64,000 bases of DNA from Rubricoccus sp963708165 (GTDB lineage Bacteria; Bacteroidota; Rhodothermia; Rhodothermales; Rubricoccaceae), in contig OY970187.1 of the NCBI GenBank assembly GCA_963708165.1, positions 2,108,001 through 2,172,000 of the forward strand. The letters run 5' to 3'. Made by a program: the position numbers and the translations under genes. The notes beneath the pieces were generated by a model. The model was not told the origin of the DNA and searched no databases. It saw only the letters and a program-made list of their open reading frames with translations. Of this stretch, positions 21,354 to 30,208 are shown in pieces (position 1 is the stretch's first letter; each line of letters starts with the position of its first letter).

Positions 21354-22676
21354 ATGCGCGCTCGCTGCTCCCTGTCGCTCCTCGCAGCGATGCTCGTCTG
21401 TGTCCTCGCGGTCCCCGCGCAGGCGCAGGCCACGTACGAGCCCTCCTTCGACGCCGAGGTCGTGGTCTCGCGCGACGACAATGGCTCGGCCACGCTCGAT
21501 GTCTACGCCGACATCCCGTACAAGAACCTGCGCTTCCTGGCGCGCTCGGTCGGCTTCGAGGCCAATTACACCGTCACCGCCGAGATCCAGCGCCTGGCCG
21601 AGGACGGCACGATGGCAGGGCTCGTCGCCTCGCGCACATGGACCCGCGAGGTCATCGTCGTGGACTACGACGAAACGCTCGGCAAGGGCTCGGACCGCTC
21701 GGTGCAGGGCGTAGACGTAGAGCCTGGACGCTATGCCGTCGAGCTCACGCTCGAAGACGGCGCCAGCGGCCGCGTGTTCGCGCAGGAGATCGGCGCATCG
21801 GTGCGCGAGATGAGCGGGCCTGTGGCCATGAGCGATCCGGTCCTTCTGGACGCCTACAGCGCCAGCGGCCGCTTCGAGCCCAACCTCAGCGGCTCTGTCT
21901 CCACCGAGCAGGAGGCGTTTACGGTCTACTACGAGCTCTTCGCCGAGGCGCCCACGTCGCTTCAGGTCACCTACGCCGTCACCGACCGCACGCGCCAGCG
22001 CGAGCGCCCTTCGTTTGTCGCGCTGCTCGGCCTCGCGCCGCGCCAGAGGAAAGACGTCGGGGTGCCGGTGCTCATCACCGAGCCGCTCGATGTGCCTGAG
22101 GGGCGTACGCCCGCCGCGTTTCAGGTGGACACGGAAGACCTGCAAGTAGGCGACTACACGCTAACGATCCGACTGGAGGACTCCTTCGGCGTCCTCGTCG
22201 CTGAGTCCGAACGCGCGTTTACGGTCCGATGGATGGGCCTGGAGGCGCAGATCGCCGACCTCGACAATGCCATCACGCAGCTGCGCTACGTTGCCAAAGA
22301 CCGCGAACTTAGAGCGCTGCGCAACGCACCGACGTTCGAGGAGAAAATCGAGCTGTTCCAGGAGTTCTGGAGCCGCCGTGACCCCACGCCCTCCACCTCG
22401 CGCAACGAGCAGATGGAGGAGTACTACTACCGCGTGGCCTACGCCAATGAGCGCTACAGTCGCCTGCGAGACTCGGGTTGGAGCACCGACCGCGGCGAGG
22501 TGTACATCCGCTTCGGCGAGCCCGATTACGTGGACGACAAACCGTTCAACTTCGGCACGCAGCCGTACCAGATCTGGTCCTACTACCGCCACGGCCGCCA
22601 GTTCATCTTCGTGGACGAGGGCGTGGGCGACTATCAACTCCTCGTGCCCATCTGGGACGAGCGCACGCGCCTTTAG
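21354..22676 (+). CDS. Secreted GWxTD-domain protein
   Basis: 440 residues with a clear signal peptide (LSLLAAMLVCVLAVPAQAQA), which argues for the ATG at 21354 over an ATG-like start 36 bases upstream. Middle: beta-rich Ig-like domains. The C-terminal 100 residues are the GWxTD domain: SGWSTDRGEVYIRFGEPDYV followed by PFNFGTQPYQIWSYY, FIFVDEGVGDYQLL. This family is common in Bacteroidota, Rhodothermota and Acidobacteriota and is usually periplasmic or cell-surface; no biochemical role is established to my knowledge. Only one near-exact decamer inside. Confidence 0.9.
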   Translation: MRARCSLSLLAAMLVCVLAVPAQAQATYEPSFDAEVVVSRDDNGSATLDVYADIPYKNLRFLARSVGFEANYTVTAEIQRLAEDGTMAGLVASRTWTREVIVVDYDETLGKGSDRSVQGVDVEPGRYAVELTLEDGASGRVFAQEIGASVREMSGPVAMSDPVLLDAYSASGRFEPNLSGSVSTEQEAFTVYYELFAEAPTSLQVTYAVTDRTRQRERPSFVALLGLAPRQRKDVGVPVLITEPLDVPEGRTPAAFQVDTEDLQVGDYTLTIRLEDSFGVLVAESERAFTVRWMGLEAQIADLDNAITQLRYVAKDRELRALRNAPTFEEKIELFQEFWSRRDPTPSTSRNEQMEEYYYRVAYANERYSRLRDSGWSTDRGEVYIRFGEPDYVDDKPFNFGTQPYQIWSYYRHGRQFIFVDEGVGDYQLLVPIWDERTRL

Positions 22677-22718
22677 CCAGTGCGGCCTCTGGCGAGGCTA
22701 GGTACCCGGCAGCCTCTG

Positions 22719-22751
22719 GCGCCCCGGCTCACATCGAGCCGGGGCGCTTTT
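22719..22751 (+). terminator. Intrinsic terminator of the GWxTD gene
   Basis: A perfect 12-base stem GCGCCCCGGCTC / GAGCCGGGGCGC with a 5-base loop, followed by TTTT, 42 bases after the stop codon. The upstream arm begins in the last bases of a decamer. Confidence 0.9.
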
Positions 22752-22810
22752 CGTTCGCGCCAGAGGCTCTGACCTTTGGCCGAGTTGCCGAACTCCTCTG
22801 CGGGCTCGGT

Positions 22811-22838
22811 ACGGGCGTATTGCAACACGCCCCTACGG
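22811..22838 (-). repeat. REP-like hairpin with GTAG head
   Basis: On the minus strand it reads CCGTAGGGGCGTGTTGCAAT and on into ACGCCC: a GTAG tetranucleotide followed by an imperfect hairpin. It is a relative of the two hairpins next to the RAYT gene at the right end (63541 and 63704). Confidence 0.7.
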
Positions 22839-22875
22839 TGTCCGCGCGAAGCTGGAGCAATACAAAGCCTCTATC

Positions 22876-22893
22876 CGCCAGAGGCCTCTGGCG
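22876..22893. repeat. Decamer inverted pair CGCCAGAGGCCTCTGGCG
   Basis: Perfect palindrome 33 bases upstream of the fmt start. Confidence 0.9.
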
Positions 22894-22925
22894 CGCGCGA
22901 TCTTGCGGTCCGCACCCTCGCCTCC

Positions 22926-23951
22926 GTGACCGACACTCCTCGCATCGTCTTCATGGGCACGCCCGACTTCGCCGTGCCCTCCCTCGACGCCCTCGTGAGC
23001 GCCGGTCTCGCGCCCGTGGCGGTCGTCACCGTGCCGGACAAACCCGCCGGGCGCGGCCGCAAGATCCGCCGGAGCGCTGTGGGCTTGGCCGCCGACCGGC
23101 ACGGCATCCCAGTTCTCCAACCTGAGAGCTTGAAGGACGAAGCGTTCCGCCAGAGGCTGATCGAATTGGAGCCCGACATCCACGCCGTCGTCGCGTTCCG
23201 CATCCTGCCGCGCGAGGTCTACGAGACGGCGCGGCTGGGTGCGTTCAACCTGCACGGCTCGCTGCTGCCCGCCTACCGCGGCGCCGCGCCGATCAACCGC
23301 GCCATCATGGACGGCGTGACCGAGACCGGCGTGACGACGTTCTTCCTCCGCCCGAGCGTCGACACTGGCGACGTGATCCTCTGGCGACGCACGCCCGTCG
23401 GGCCGGACGAGACCGCGGGCGACGTGCACGACCGGCTGATGCACATCGGCGCCGAGGCTGTCGTGGAGACCGTCCGGCTCATTGCCTCTGGCGAGGCCAC
23501 AGGCCAGCCGCAGGACGACGCACTCGCCAGCCCAGCGCCCAAGATCTTCCGCGAGGACGCTGAGATCGACTGGGTGCGCCCGGCCTCTGGCGTGCACGAT
23601 TTCGTCCGCGCGCTCTCGCCCTACCCCGGCGCGTGGACGATGTGGGACCCCGGCATGGGACCTGAGACGCTCAAGATCCTTCGCACCCGCGTCTGGACGC
23701 CAGAGGCTCCCATGGATGGCAGCCTCGCGCCAGAGGCCTCTGGCGCTCCGGGCGACGTGCTGAGCGCCAGCGGCGCACTCGTCGTGGCGTGCGCCGAGGG
23801 GGCCGTGGAGGTGCTGGAGGTGCAGCGCCAGGGCAAGCGCCGGATGGACGTGCAGGATTTCCTGAATGGCGCCGATCTCGCCAGAGGCGCCCAGTTCGGG
23901 CCTGCCAGGTCCTCCGGCGAGAGTGGGGCGCCAGAGGCCTCTGGCGCCTAG
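22926..23951 (+). CDS. fmt: Methionyl-tRNA formyltransferase
   Basis: 341 residues, GTG start at 22926 (VTDTPRIVFMGTPDFAVPSL). Formylates initiator Met-tRNA with 10-formyl-tetrahydrofolate. Conserved blocks: VPDKPAGRGRK, VVAFRILPREVYE, FNLHGSLLPAYRGAAPINRAI with the catalytic Asn-His pair, GVTTFFLRPSVDTGDVI. The C-terminal OB-like domain contains a decamer-encoded insert (TPEAPMDGSLAPEASGAPGD) and the last residues SGAPEASGA are encoded by a decamer inverted pair that abuts the stop. The gene converges on the lipase gene: both stops share CTAG at 23948-23951. Confidence 0.95.
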   Translation: MTDTPRIVFMGTPDFAVPSLDALVSAGLAPVAVVTVPDKPAGRGRKIRRSAVGLAADRHGIPVLQPESLKDEAFRQRLIELEPDIHAVVAFRILPREVYETARLGAFNLHGSLLPAYRGAAPINRAIMDGVTETGVTTFFLRPSVDTGDVILWRRTPVGPDETAGDVHDRLMHIGAEAVVETVRLIASGEATGQPQDDALASPAPKIFREDAEIDWVRPASGVHDFVRALSPYPGAWTMWDPGMGPETLKILRTRVWTPEAPMDGSLAPEASGAPGDVLSASGALVVACAEGAVEVLEVQRQGKRRMDVQDFLNGADLARGAQFGPARSSGESGAPEASGA

Positions 23952-25627
23952 TCCTCCGCGCTCGTGCGCTCGGCGTCTCCGAGTGCTTCGATATTCACGC
24001 CGTTGAGAAGGCTCGGATTTGACTCCACGCTCTGGAGCAGGTCTCGGGCCGCTTGCAGATACGCCGTGTTTGCGTGGTTGCTGAACGTGTTGTTGCCACG
24101 CTCCGTTCTGATCTGGCTCGCGCTCTGGATGGTCCCGTTGGCCGCGAGCGGTAGCAGGCGCCCGACGTGGCGGTAGTGCTTGTTGGGAAACAGGGGGACA
24201 GCGTAGCCGCGTGGAATCTTAGCGACGGGGTCCTCCTCAAGGGTCACGCGCATGTTGTTGGGCACGGCGGACCTGAACAGGGAGTAGAAGAGCCCGTCGC
24301 CGACGCGCGGGGACCCGGAGACAATGTGTGTGATGGAGCGTGCCGAGGTCGAGCTGTTTCGGTTGATGCTGAGATCAATCGCGCAGAGCGTGGCGAGGGC
24401 GCCTCCCAGGCTATGGCCGAACACGTATACATTTTTGTTTGGGTTGGCATCTAACGCCGCCAGGATCTGAGGACGTAATCGATCATAGGCATTCGCGAAA
24501 CCAGAATGGACGCGCGAGTTGCGGCCCTCGTGACCCGTTCGGGTCAAGCGTGGCGAGTTTTCGAGAAACGAGACCTTGCGCTTAATGATCAGCAGATCCG
24601 TCCCGCCGTTTCCGATGGTCTCCGCAACGTTGGACCCGCTGCTGCCTCGGAATACGATGACGAGGTCTGAGCCACGATGCGCGACGTACGCGCGGAGCCT
24701 TCCTGTGGTAAACAGGCCGCTAACTCCGCTCTCTTCGGTGTCGATGAACCCGCCGCCGTGCATCGTGAACCGGCTGGCCGCCATCTCGCGCAGAGCAACA
24801 TCTTCATCGCCAGAAACCCACTGGACGTGCTCCTGCATGGACACGAGCGTTCGCACCCGGTCCACGTCCAGATCCATTCCCCGGCGCAGGAACGTGCCCG
24901 CAGACGGCCGCGCAGGCGCAGGTGCATCCTCCCCGAGGTACGACAGAAGGTTCGCGCTGCTCTGCTTGGTAAGCGTCCACGCGCTGGCGCCCTCGTCGCC
25001 GACCCAGCCCCAACTCCCGGACCTGAACGTGCCGGGCCGCGAGAGGTAGGAAAACGTGAACCACCCGGCGCGCGGCCCATTTGTGAACTGGCCCACATAT
25101 CCCGTTCCATCCCACACGCCCGCGAAGATGCCCTTGTCGCCGTAATCCCCCACCATCACGAGATCCTGAGTGAGGAGCCGCACTTCACCGTGTGCGCTCG
25201 TGTACGTGCCGTCGGCAAACTGGCGGTCGTTGTCGATGGGCCGCAACTCGCGTCCATCGCGGGCAAAGTTCCGAAGTGTAGGGGCCGCCTGCGAGGTGCG
25301 CTGCCCTGTCCAGCCGCCAGAGGCCGTCTCGCCTTTCCAGTTCCACGTGCCGCTAAAGCTCTCGCTCCTCCGCGCGAACTCGATCTCCCCCACGCGCCCG
25401 TTGTTGGTGAACACGCCTCGCAAATGTTGCAAACCGCCACCGTGAGAGCGGCCCACGAAGACGCCGCGGTCGCCGTAATCTCCGACCACGAACCGCCCGA
25501 CAGACGCGAGGCGTAACTCGCCGTGACTGGTAGACCACGTGCCGTTCCAATACCGGCTGGCCTCTGGCGAGGCGCCGGAGAGCGTGAGGAGAAAGAGAAC
25601 GAGGACAGCAACGGGGAGTCGGCGCAT
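23948..25627 (-). CDS. Secreted class 3 lipase with duplicated N-terminal module
   Basis: 559 residues. Signal peptide (LPVAVLVLFLLTLSGASPEA). Two copies of an about 80-residue module follow (residues 28-110 and 125-215), each with GTW/YTSxHGELRL and VGDYGDxGxFxG. The C-terminal half is a fungal-type (class 3) lipase: LVIVFRGSSGS (oxyanion strand), the nucleophile elbow VFGHSLGGALATL, HIVSGSPRVGD, and a late His in the KHYRHVG or SNHAN region. Predicted to hydrolyse acylglycerol or another ester outside the cell. Only two exact decamers lie in 1.7 kb, and base composition is visibly less GC-rich than the neighbours, suggesting later arrival by transfer. Confidence 0.88.
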   Translation of the reverse strand: MRRLPVAVLVLFLLTLSGASPEASRYWNGTWSTSHGELRLASVGRFVVGDYGDRGVFVGRSHGGGLQHLRGVFTNNGRVGEIEFARRSESFSGTWNWKGETASGGWTGQRTSQAAPTLRNFARDGRELRPIDNDRQFADGTYTSAHGEVRLLTQDLVMVGDYGDKGIFAGVWDGTGYVGQFTNGPRAGWFTFSYLSRPGTFRSGSWGWVGDEGASAWTLTKQSSANLLSYLGEDAPAPARPSAGTFLRRGMDLDVDRVRTLVSMQEHVQWVSGDEDVALREMAASRFTMHGGGFIDTEESGVSGLFTTGRLRAYVAHRGSDLVIVFRGSSGSNVAETIGNGGTDLLIIKRKVSFLENSPRLTRTGHEGRNSRVHSGFANAYDRLRPQILAALDANPNKNVYVFGHSLGGALATLCAIDLSINRNSSTSARSITHIVSGSPRVGDGLFYSLFRSAVPNNMRVTLEEDPVAKIPRGYAVPLFPNKHYRHVGRLLPLAANGTIQSASQIRTERGNNTFSNHANTAYLQAARDLLQSVESNPSLLNGVNIEALGDAERTSAED

Positions 25628-25732
25628 GGCAGGGTGGAGCAGGGGACACCCCTCTCTACAGGGAACGCGGATCCAAGCCGTCAGGCCAATCGGAGTGCAG
25701 CGGTTCCCCCCGTCCCCTAGCTACCTTTCGGC

Positions 25733-26845
<1,113 letters not shown>

Positions 26846-26875
26846 GAGGAAGGGAAGGCGCCGCGGTTTTCGTTC

Positions 26876-26893
26876 CGCCAGAGGCCTCTGGCG
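26876..26893. repeat. Decamer inverted pair CGCCAGAGGCCTCTGGCG
   Basis: Perfect palindrome 30 bases after the MoxR stop. Confidence 0.9.
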
Positions 26894-26913
26894 TGGCGCT
26901 GAATCTCGCGTAG

Positions 26914-26933
26914 GGACACCATGCATGGTGTCC
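26914..26933. repeat. Perfect 20-base palindrome GGACACCATGCATGGTGTCC with GTAG head
   Basis: Self-complementary over all 20 bases and preceded by GTAG overlapping its first G. Same layout as the GTAG-headed hairpins at 22811 and 63541, but a different stem. It could be a REP-type element or an operator for the gene at 27124. Confidence 0.85.
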
Positions 26934-27123
26934 TTATGTCTACGCCGCGCCTCTGGCGCTGCACCCGGTCTCCGGTAAAGATGCACCGCTGGTGTGTCTG
27001 TCTCTCAGAATGCCTGGGCGCTCGGTCTCTGGCGACGGAATGAGGCGACGCCGTCGGCGCCAGAGGCCACCACGCCCCAGCCTCTGGCGCGCGCGATCTT
27101 GCCGCACACCCCCGCCCGCCGCG

Positions 27124-28137
27124 ATGCGCCCCCAGCAGTCCTTCCGCAAAGAGTCTATCACCGTCGAGTACCTCGCCGAGCGGATGCGCGAGCGCGTCGG
27201 CGCCGAGGTGGAGGCCTACAACGGCGTAGATGTGAGCGCGCGGACCGTGACCGAGCCGTCAATCCATCGGCCGGGACTCGCCCTGGCGGGGTACACCGAG
27301 CTGTTCACCCACCACCGCGTGCAGGTGCTGGGCAACACCGAGTGCCGCTACCTCGCGTGGCTGGACGACAGCGCGCGCAGAGAAGCATTCTCTCGCCTGC
27401 TCGGCTTCGATCTTCCATGCCTCATCCTCACCGACGGCAACACGCTCCCCGATGACCTCCGCGACGCCGCGACCAGAGCGGGCGTCCCCCTCTTTCGCAC
27501 GCCAGAGGCGACGGTCCCCTTTATGAGTCGCCTGCGCGACTTCTTGGAGGACCAGTTCGCAGAGCAGCTCACGCTGCACGGCTCGCTCCTGGATGTCTAC
27601 GGCATCGGCATCATGCTGACCGGGCCGTCGGGAATCGGCAAGAGTGAGGTCGCGCTGGATCTGGTAGAGCGCGGCCACAGGCTCGTCGCGGACGATGTGG
27701 TGATCGCGACCAAGAAAACCGAGACGGTGCTCATGGGCGCTGGCACCGATCTCGGGCAGCACTTCATGGAGATCCGCGGCCTCGGCCTCGTTGACGTGCG
27801 CGCGATGTTTGGCGTGCGCGCGATTCGACACCAGAAGCGCATCGAGGTCATCGTGCGCATCCATCGCTGGGACGAAAACGAGGAGTACACCCGCATCGAA
27901 ATGGTGGACGAGACCGACAACATTCTGGGCGTCGACCTGCCGGTTGTCAAGCTGCCCATCGTGCCGGGCAAGAACGTCACGGTCATCTGCGAGGTCATCG
28001 CGATGAACTATCTCCTGCGCCACTACGGCTATGACCCCGCCGAGGTCTTCAAAAAGCGCCTGCAGGAACAGATCCAGAAAAAACGCGGTGGCGCCCCGCG
28101 CCGCGGCATCGAGTGGTTCGAGCACGACACGGAGTAG
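27124..28137 (+). CDS. hprK: HPr kinase/phosphorylase
   Basis: 337 residues, both halves present. The N-terminal domain (residues 1-130) ends near ATVPFMSRLRDFLEDQFAE. The C-terminal kinase has the P-loop GPSGIGKSEVALDLVERGH, LVADDVV with the general-base Asp pair, and the HprK signature MEIRGLGLVDVRAMFGV. In Firmicutes it phosphorylates Ser46 of HPr; outside Firmicutes it is part of trimmed PTS-like regulatory sets. No HPr, EI or EIIA gene is in this window. Start at ATG 27124 fits MRPQQSFRKESITVEYL. Confidence 0.93.
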   Translation: MRPQQSFRKESITVEYLAERMRERVGAEVEAYNGVDVSARTVTEPSIHRPGLALAGYTELFTHHRVQVLGNTECRYLAWLDDSARREAFSRLLGFDLPCLILTDGNTLPDDLRDAATRAGVPLFRTPEATVPFMSRLRDFLEDQFAEQLTLHGSLLDVYGIGIMLTGPSGIGKSEVALDLVERGHRLVADDVVIATKKTETVLMGAGTDLGQHFMEIRGLGLVDVRAMFGVRAIRHQKRIEVIVRIHRWDENEEYTRIEMVDETDNILGVDLPVVKLPIVPGKNVTVICEVIAMNYLLRHYGYDPAEVFKKRLQEQIQKKRGGAPRRGIEWFEHDTE

Positions 28138-28260
28138 CTGTGTCGCCGGCCTCGGTGCTCAGGCCCTGTACCGTCGCCAGAGGCAGTCGCACACCGCGCG
28201 GGCGTTCCAATCCTTCCCGGATGGCTACAAAACGGAACGGTTTAGCGAGGAATCTGAGGA

Positions 28261-28294
28261 GGGATGCCCTGACGTTGACACCTCAGGGTATCCC
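28261..28294 (+). terminator. 12-base-stem hairpin downstream of hprK
   Basis: GGGATGCCCTGA and TCAGGGTATCCC pair with one G-U, around a 10-base loop, 124 bases after hprK. There is no clear T-run. It lies in a 367-base gap (28138-28504) otherwise without a gene; another pair TCTCAGGA/TCCTGAGA lies at about 28428-28465. Confidence 0.5.
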
Positions 28295-28504
28295 TGATAG
28301 ATTCGGACTCCCGCGAACGTGTACCCACCACGCGCAGCAATGCCCTTGGGCAAACTCTGCGCAACGCAACGCGGCAGGGCTACGTGTGGCTCGGCCTTTG
28401 TTCGGGTGGTGAGCACGGGCGGCCTTCGCTCTCAGGACCCGGCCGGGCAACGACCCGATCCTGAGAACGGTGGCCCTCGCTCCCTCCTGAGCCTGACCCA
28501 CCAC

Positions 28505-29485
28505 ATGCCCAACAGCTTCTACTACTACGACCACGAATCCTGCACCTTCGTGGAAGTCGAGCCCAGCCGCAAAGGCCTCTGGCTCAAGCTCGGCGCCATC
28601 GCGTCGCTCGCTCTCGTTCTCGCCGCCGTCGGCGTGGGCGTGATGTCCCAGTTTGTGACCTCCCCGGTCGAGGTCGCGCAGCGCGAGGAAATCAGGGCGC
28701 TCCAAGGCGAGCTGGAAGAGACGGGCACACGCCTCGTCGCCTTTTCGGACGAACTCGAAGAGCTTTCCGAGACAGACCGCGAGCTGTACCGCACGGTTCT
28801 CAACGCCGAGCCCATCTCCGAGGACGAGTTCAAAATGGGTGTCGGTGGCGCCGAGCGGGAGGACCTGGTCCACTATTCCACGCCGACCGCTCAGCTTCTC
28901 AAAACCACCGACGCCACGATTGGCCGGTTGGAGCGCCAGATGGAACTCCAGAACCGCTCGTACAACGAGCTCAAAGAGCTCGCGACCTCGCGTGACGCCG
29001 TCTTGCGCCAGCAGCCCGCCATCTTGCCGCTCAAGAACGCGCGCCTGACGAGCGGCTTCGGGATGCGCTACCACCCCATCCTGCACACCACGCGGATGCA
29101 CGCCGGTGTCGACTTCCCGACACCCGTCGGCTCGGACCTGTACGCCGCTGGCGACGGCGTCGTGAGCTTTATCGGATCCAAGGGCGGCTACGGAACCGTG
29201 ATCGAGATCGACCATCCTCTGGCGGGCAAGCTCACACGCTACGCTCACCTCTCGCGTGTGGCCCCCGGCATCCAGGTCGGCTCCAGCGTGCGGCGCGGCC
29301 AGACGGTCGCGTACAGCGGCAACACGGGCCTCTCCACCGCACCCCACCTTCACTACGAGGTGCGCCTGCTCAACGAAGAGCGCACTCCGATCAACCCGGT
29401 CACGACGTTCGTGCCCGGCGTGAGTCCGCGCGAGTATCAGGAACTGCTCGAAGCGGCGCGCACGCAGACCGTCTCGTTCGACTAG
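28505..29485 (+). CDS. M23 family metallopeptidase, membrane-anchored
   Basis: 326 residues. A cytoplasmic N-terminus with Tyr-Tyr-Tyr and an acidic patch, one membrane helix (LGAIASLALVLAAVGVGVM), a coiled coil (residues 60-190, EIRALQGELEETGTRL and similar), then a LytM/M23 domain: SGFGMRYHPILHTTRMHAGVDF (His and Asp zinc ligands), GSKGGYGTVIEIDHPLAG, RYAHLSRV, and HLHYEVRLL. It is predicted to cleave peptidoglycan cross-links or to activate amidases in the periplasm. All zinc ligands are present, so it is probably an active enzyme and not an EnvC-type decoy. Confidence 0.92.
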   Translation: MPNSFYYYDHESCTFVEVEPSRKGLWLKLGAIASLALVLAAVGVGVMSQFVTSPVEVAQREEIRALQGELEETGTRLVAFSDELEELSETDRELYRTVLNAEPISEDEFKMGVGGAEREDLVHYSTPTAQLLKTTDATIGRLERQMELQNRSYNELKELATSRDAVLRQQPAILPLKNARLTSGFGMRYHPILHTTRMHAGVDFPTPVGSDLYAAGDGVVSFIGSKGGYGTVIEIDHPLAGKLTRYAHLSRVAPGIQVGSSVRRGQTVAYSGNTGLSTAPHLHYEVRLLNEERTPINPVTTFVPGVSPREYQELLEAARTQTVSFD

Positions 29486-29525
29486 GCGCACGGCCTCTGG
29501 TGCAGTGCTTTCGCACAGCCTCTGG

Positions 29526-29558
29526 CGGGCGGTCTCCACAGCGGAGACCGCCCGTTTT
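29526..29558 (+). terminator. Intrinsic terminator of the M23 gene
   Basis: Perfect 12-base stem CGGGCGGTCTCC / GGAGACCGCCCG with a 5-base loop and TTTT tail. The first bases of the stem come from a decamer (CCTCTGGCGGG). Confidence 0.9.
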
Positions 29559-29676
29559 GTGTGAGGCGCGCCGCAAATCACACAGGCCGTTGCTTTTTGG
29601 CGCGGGCCGTTCTATCGTGCGGCCCTGATATCGACTCTCTCGGCCCCGTGGGCCGCCCCCTGATTCCCCACCTGAC

Positions 29677-29898
29677 ATGTACTGGACGCTCGAATTAGCG
29701 GCAACTCTCGAGGACGCGCCATGGCCTGCCACCAAGGACGAACTGATCGACTACGCCGACCGCACCGGTGCCCCGTACGAGGTCATGCAGAACTTGGAGG
29801 AGATGGAGGACGACGGCGAGCCGTACGAGAACATCGAAGAGGTCTGGCCCGACTACCCGACGCAGAACGAGGACTTCTACTTCGAGGACGACGAGTAG
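29677..29898 (+). CDS. DUF2795 small acidic protein
   Basis: 73 residues, strongly acidic at the C-terminus (NEDFYFEDDE). MYWTLELAATLEDAPWPATK then DELIDYADRTGAP and a WPDYP block match the DUF2795 family found across Bacteroidota. Function unknown. The TAG stop overlaps a decamer palindrome by one base. Confidence 0.9.
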   Translation: MYWTLELAATLEDAPWPATKDELIDYADRTGAPYEVMQNLEEMEDDGEPYENIEEVWPDYPTQNEDFYFEDDE

Positions 29899-29915
29899 CC
29901 TCTGGCGCCAGAGGC
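29898..29915. repeat. Decamer palindrome fused to the DUF2795 stop codon
   Basis: GCCTCTGGCGCCAGAGGC starts with the G of TAG. Confidence 0.9.
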
Positions 29916-29927
29916 GCGCCTGCTCAC

Positions 29928-29962
29928 GAGCCCGCTCCCGACATCTGGGGGCGGGCTCTGTT
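29928..29962 (+). terminator. Probable terminator of the DUF2795 gene
   Basis: A 12-base stem GAGCCCGCTCCC / GGGGGCGGGCTC with one G-U pair and a 7-base loop, followed by TGTTGT. Confidence 0.65.
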
Positions 29963-30009
29963 GTCTGAAGCCGTCGCGCTGCACCTCGCGAACGGTCTCT
30001 GCCGGTTCG

Positions 30010-30088
30010 CCTCTGGCGGCTGGCCTCTGGCGGCTGGCCTCTGGCGGCTGGCCTCTGGCGGCTGGCCTCTGGCGGCCGGCCTCTGGCG
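30010..30088 (+). repeat. Tandem array of six decamers, 14-base period
   Basis: CCTCTGGCGGCTGG repeated: four identical units, a fifth with CCGG in the spacer and a sixth incomplete one. All in the same orientation, between DUF2795 and ahcY, in a 310-base region with no gene. Confidence 0.95.
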
Positions 30089-30208
30089 ACGCTACAGACA
30101 GGCGAACGCCCGCCCCGCGAGAAACGGGACGGGCGCTCTATTCGGGAGACCATGGCGGTGGTCTTCCCGATCGGGGCCTCTGGCGGCTGGCGCCAGAGGC
30201 GGGTCGGA

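Noticed and set aside
20046..22145. A 699-codon minus-strand open frame over ftsY and the GWxTD gene
   Set aside because: No domain, low-complexity content; ftsY on the other strand is certain.
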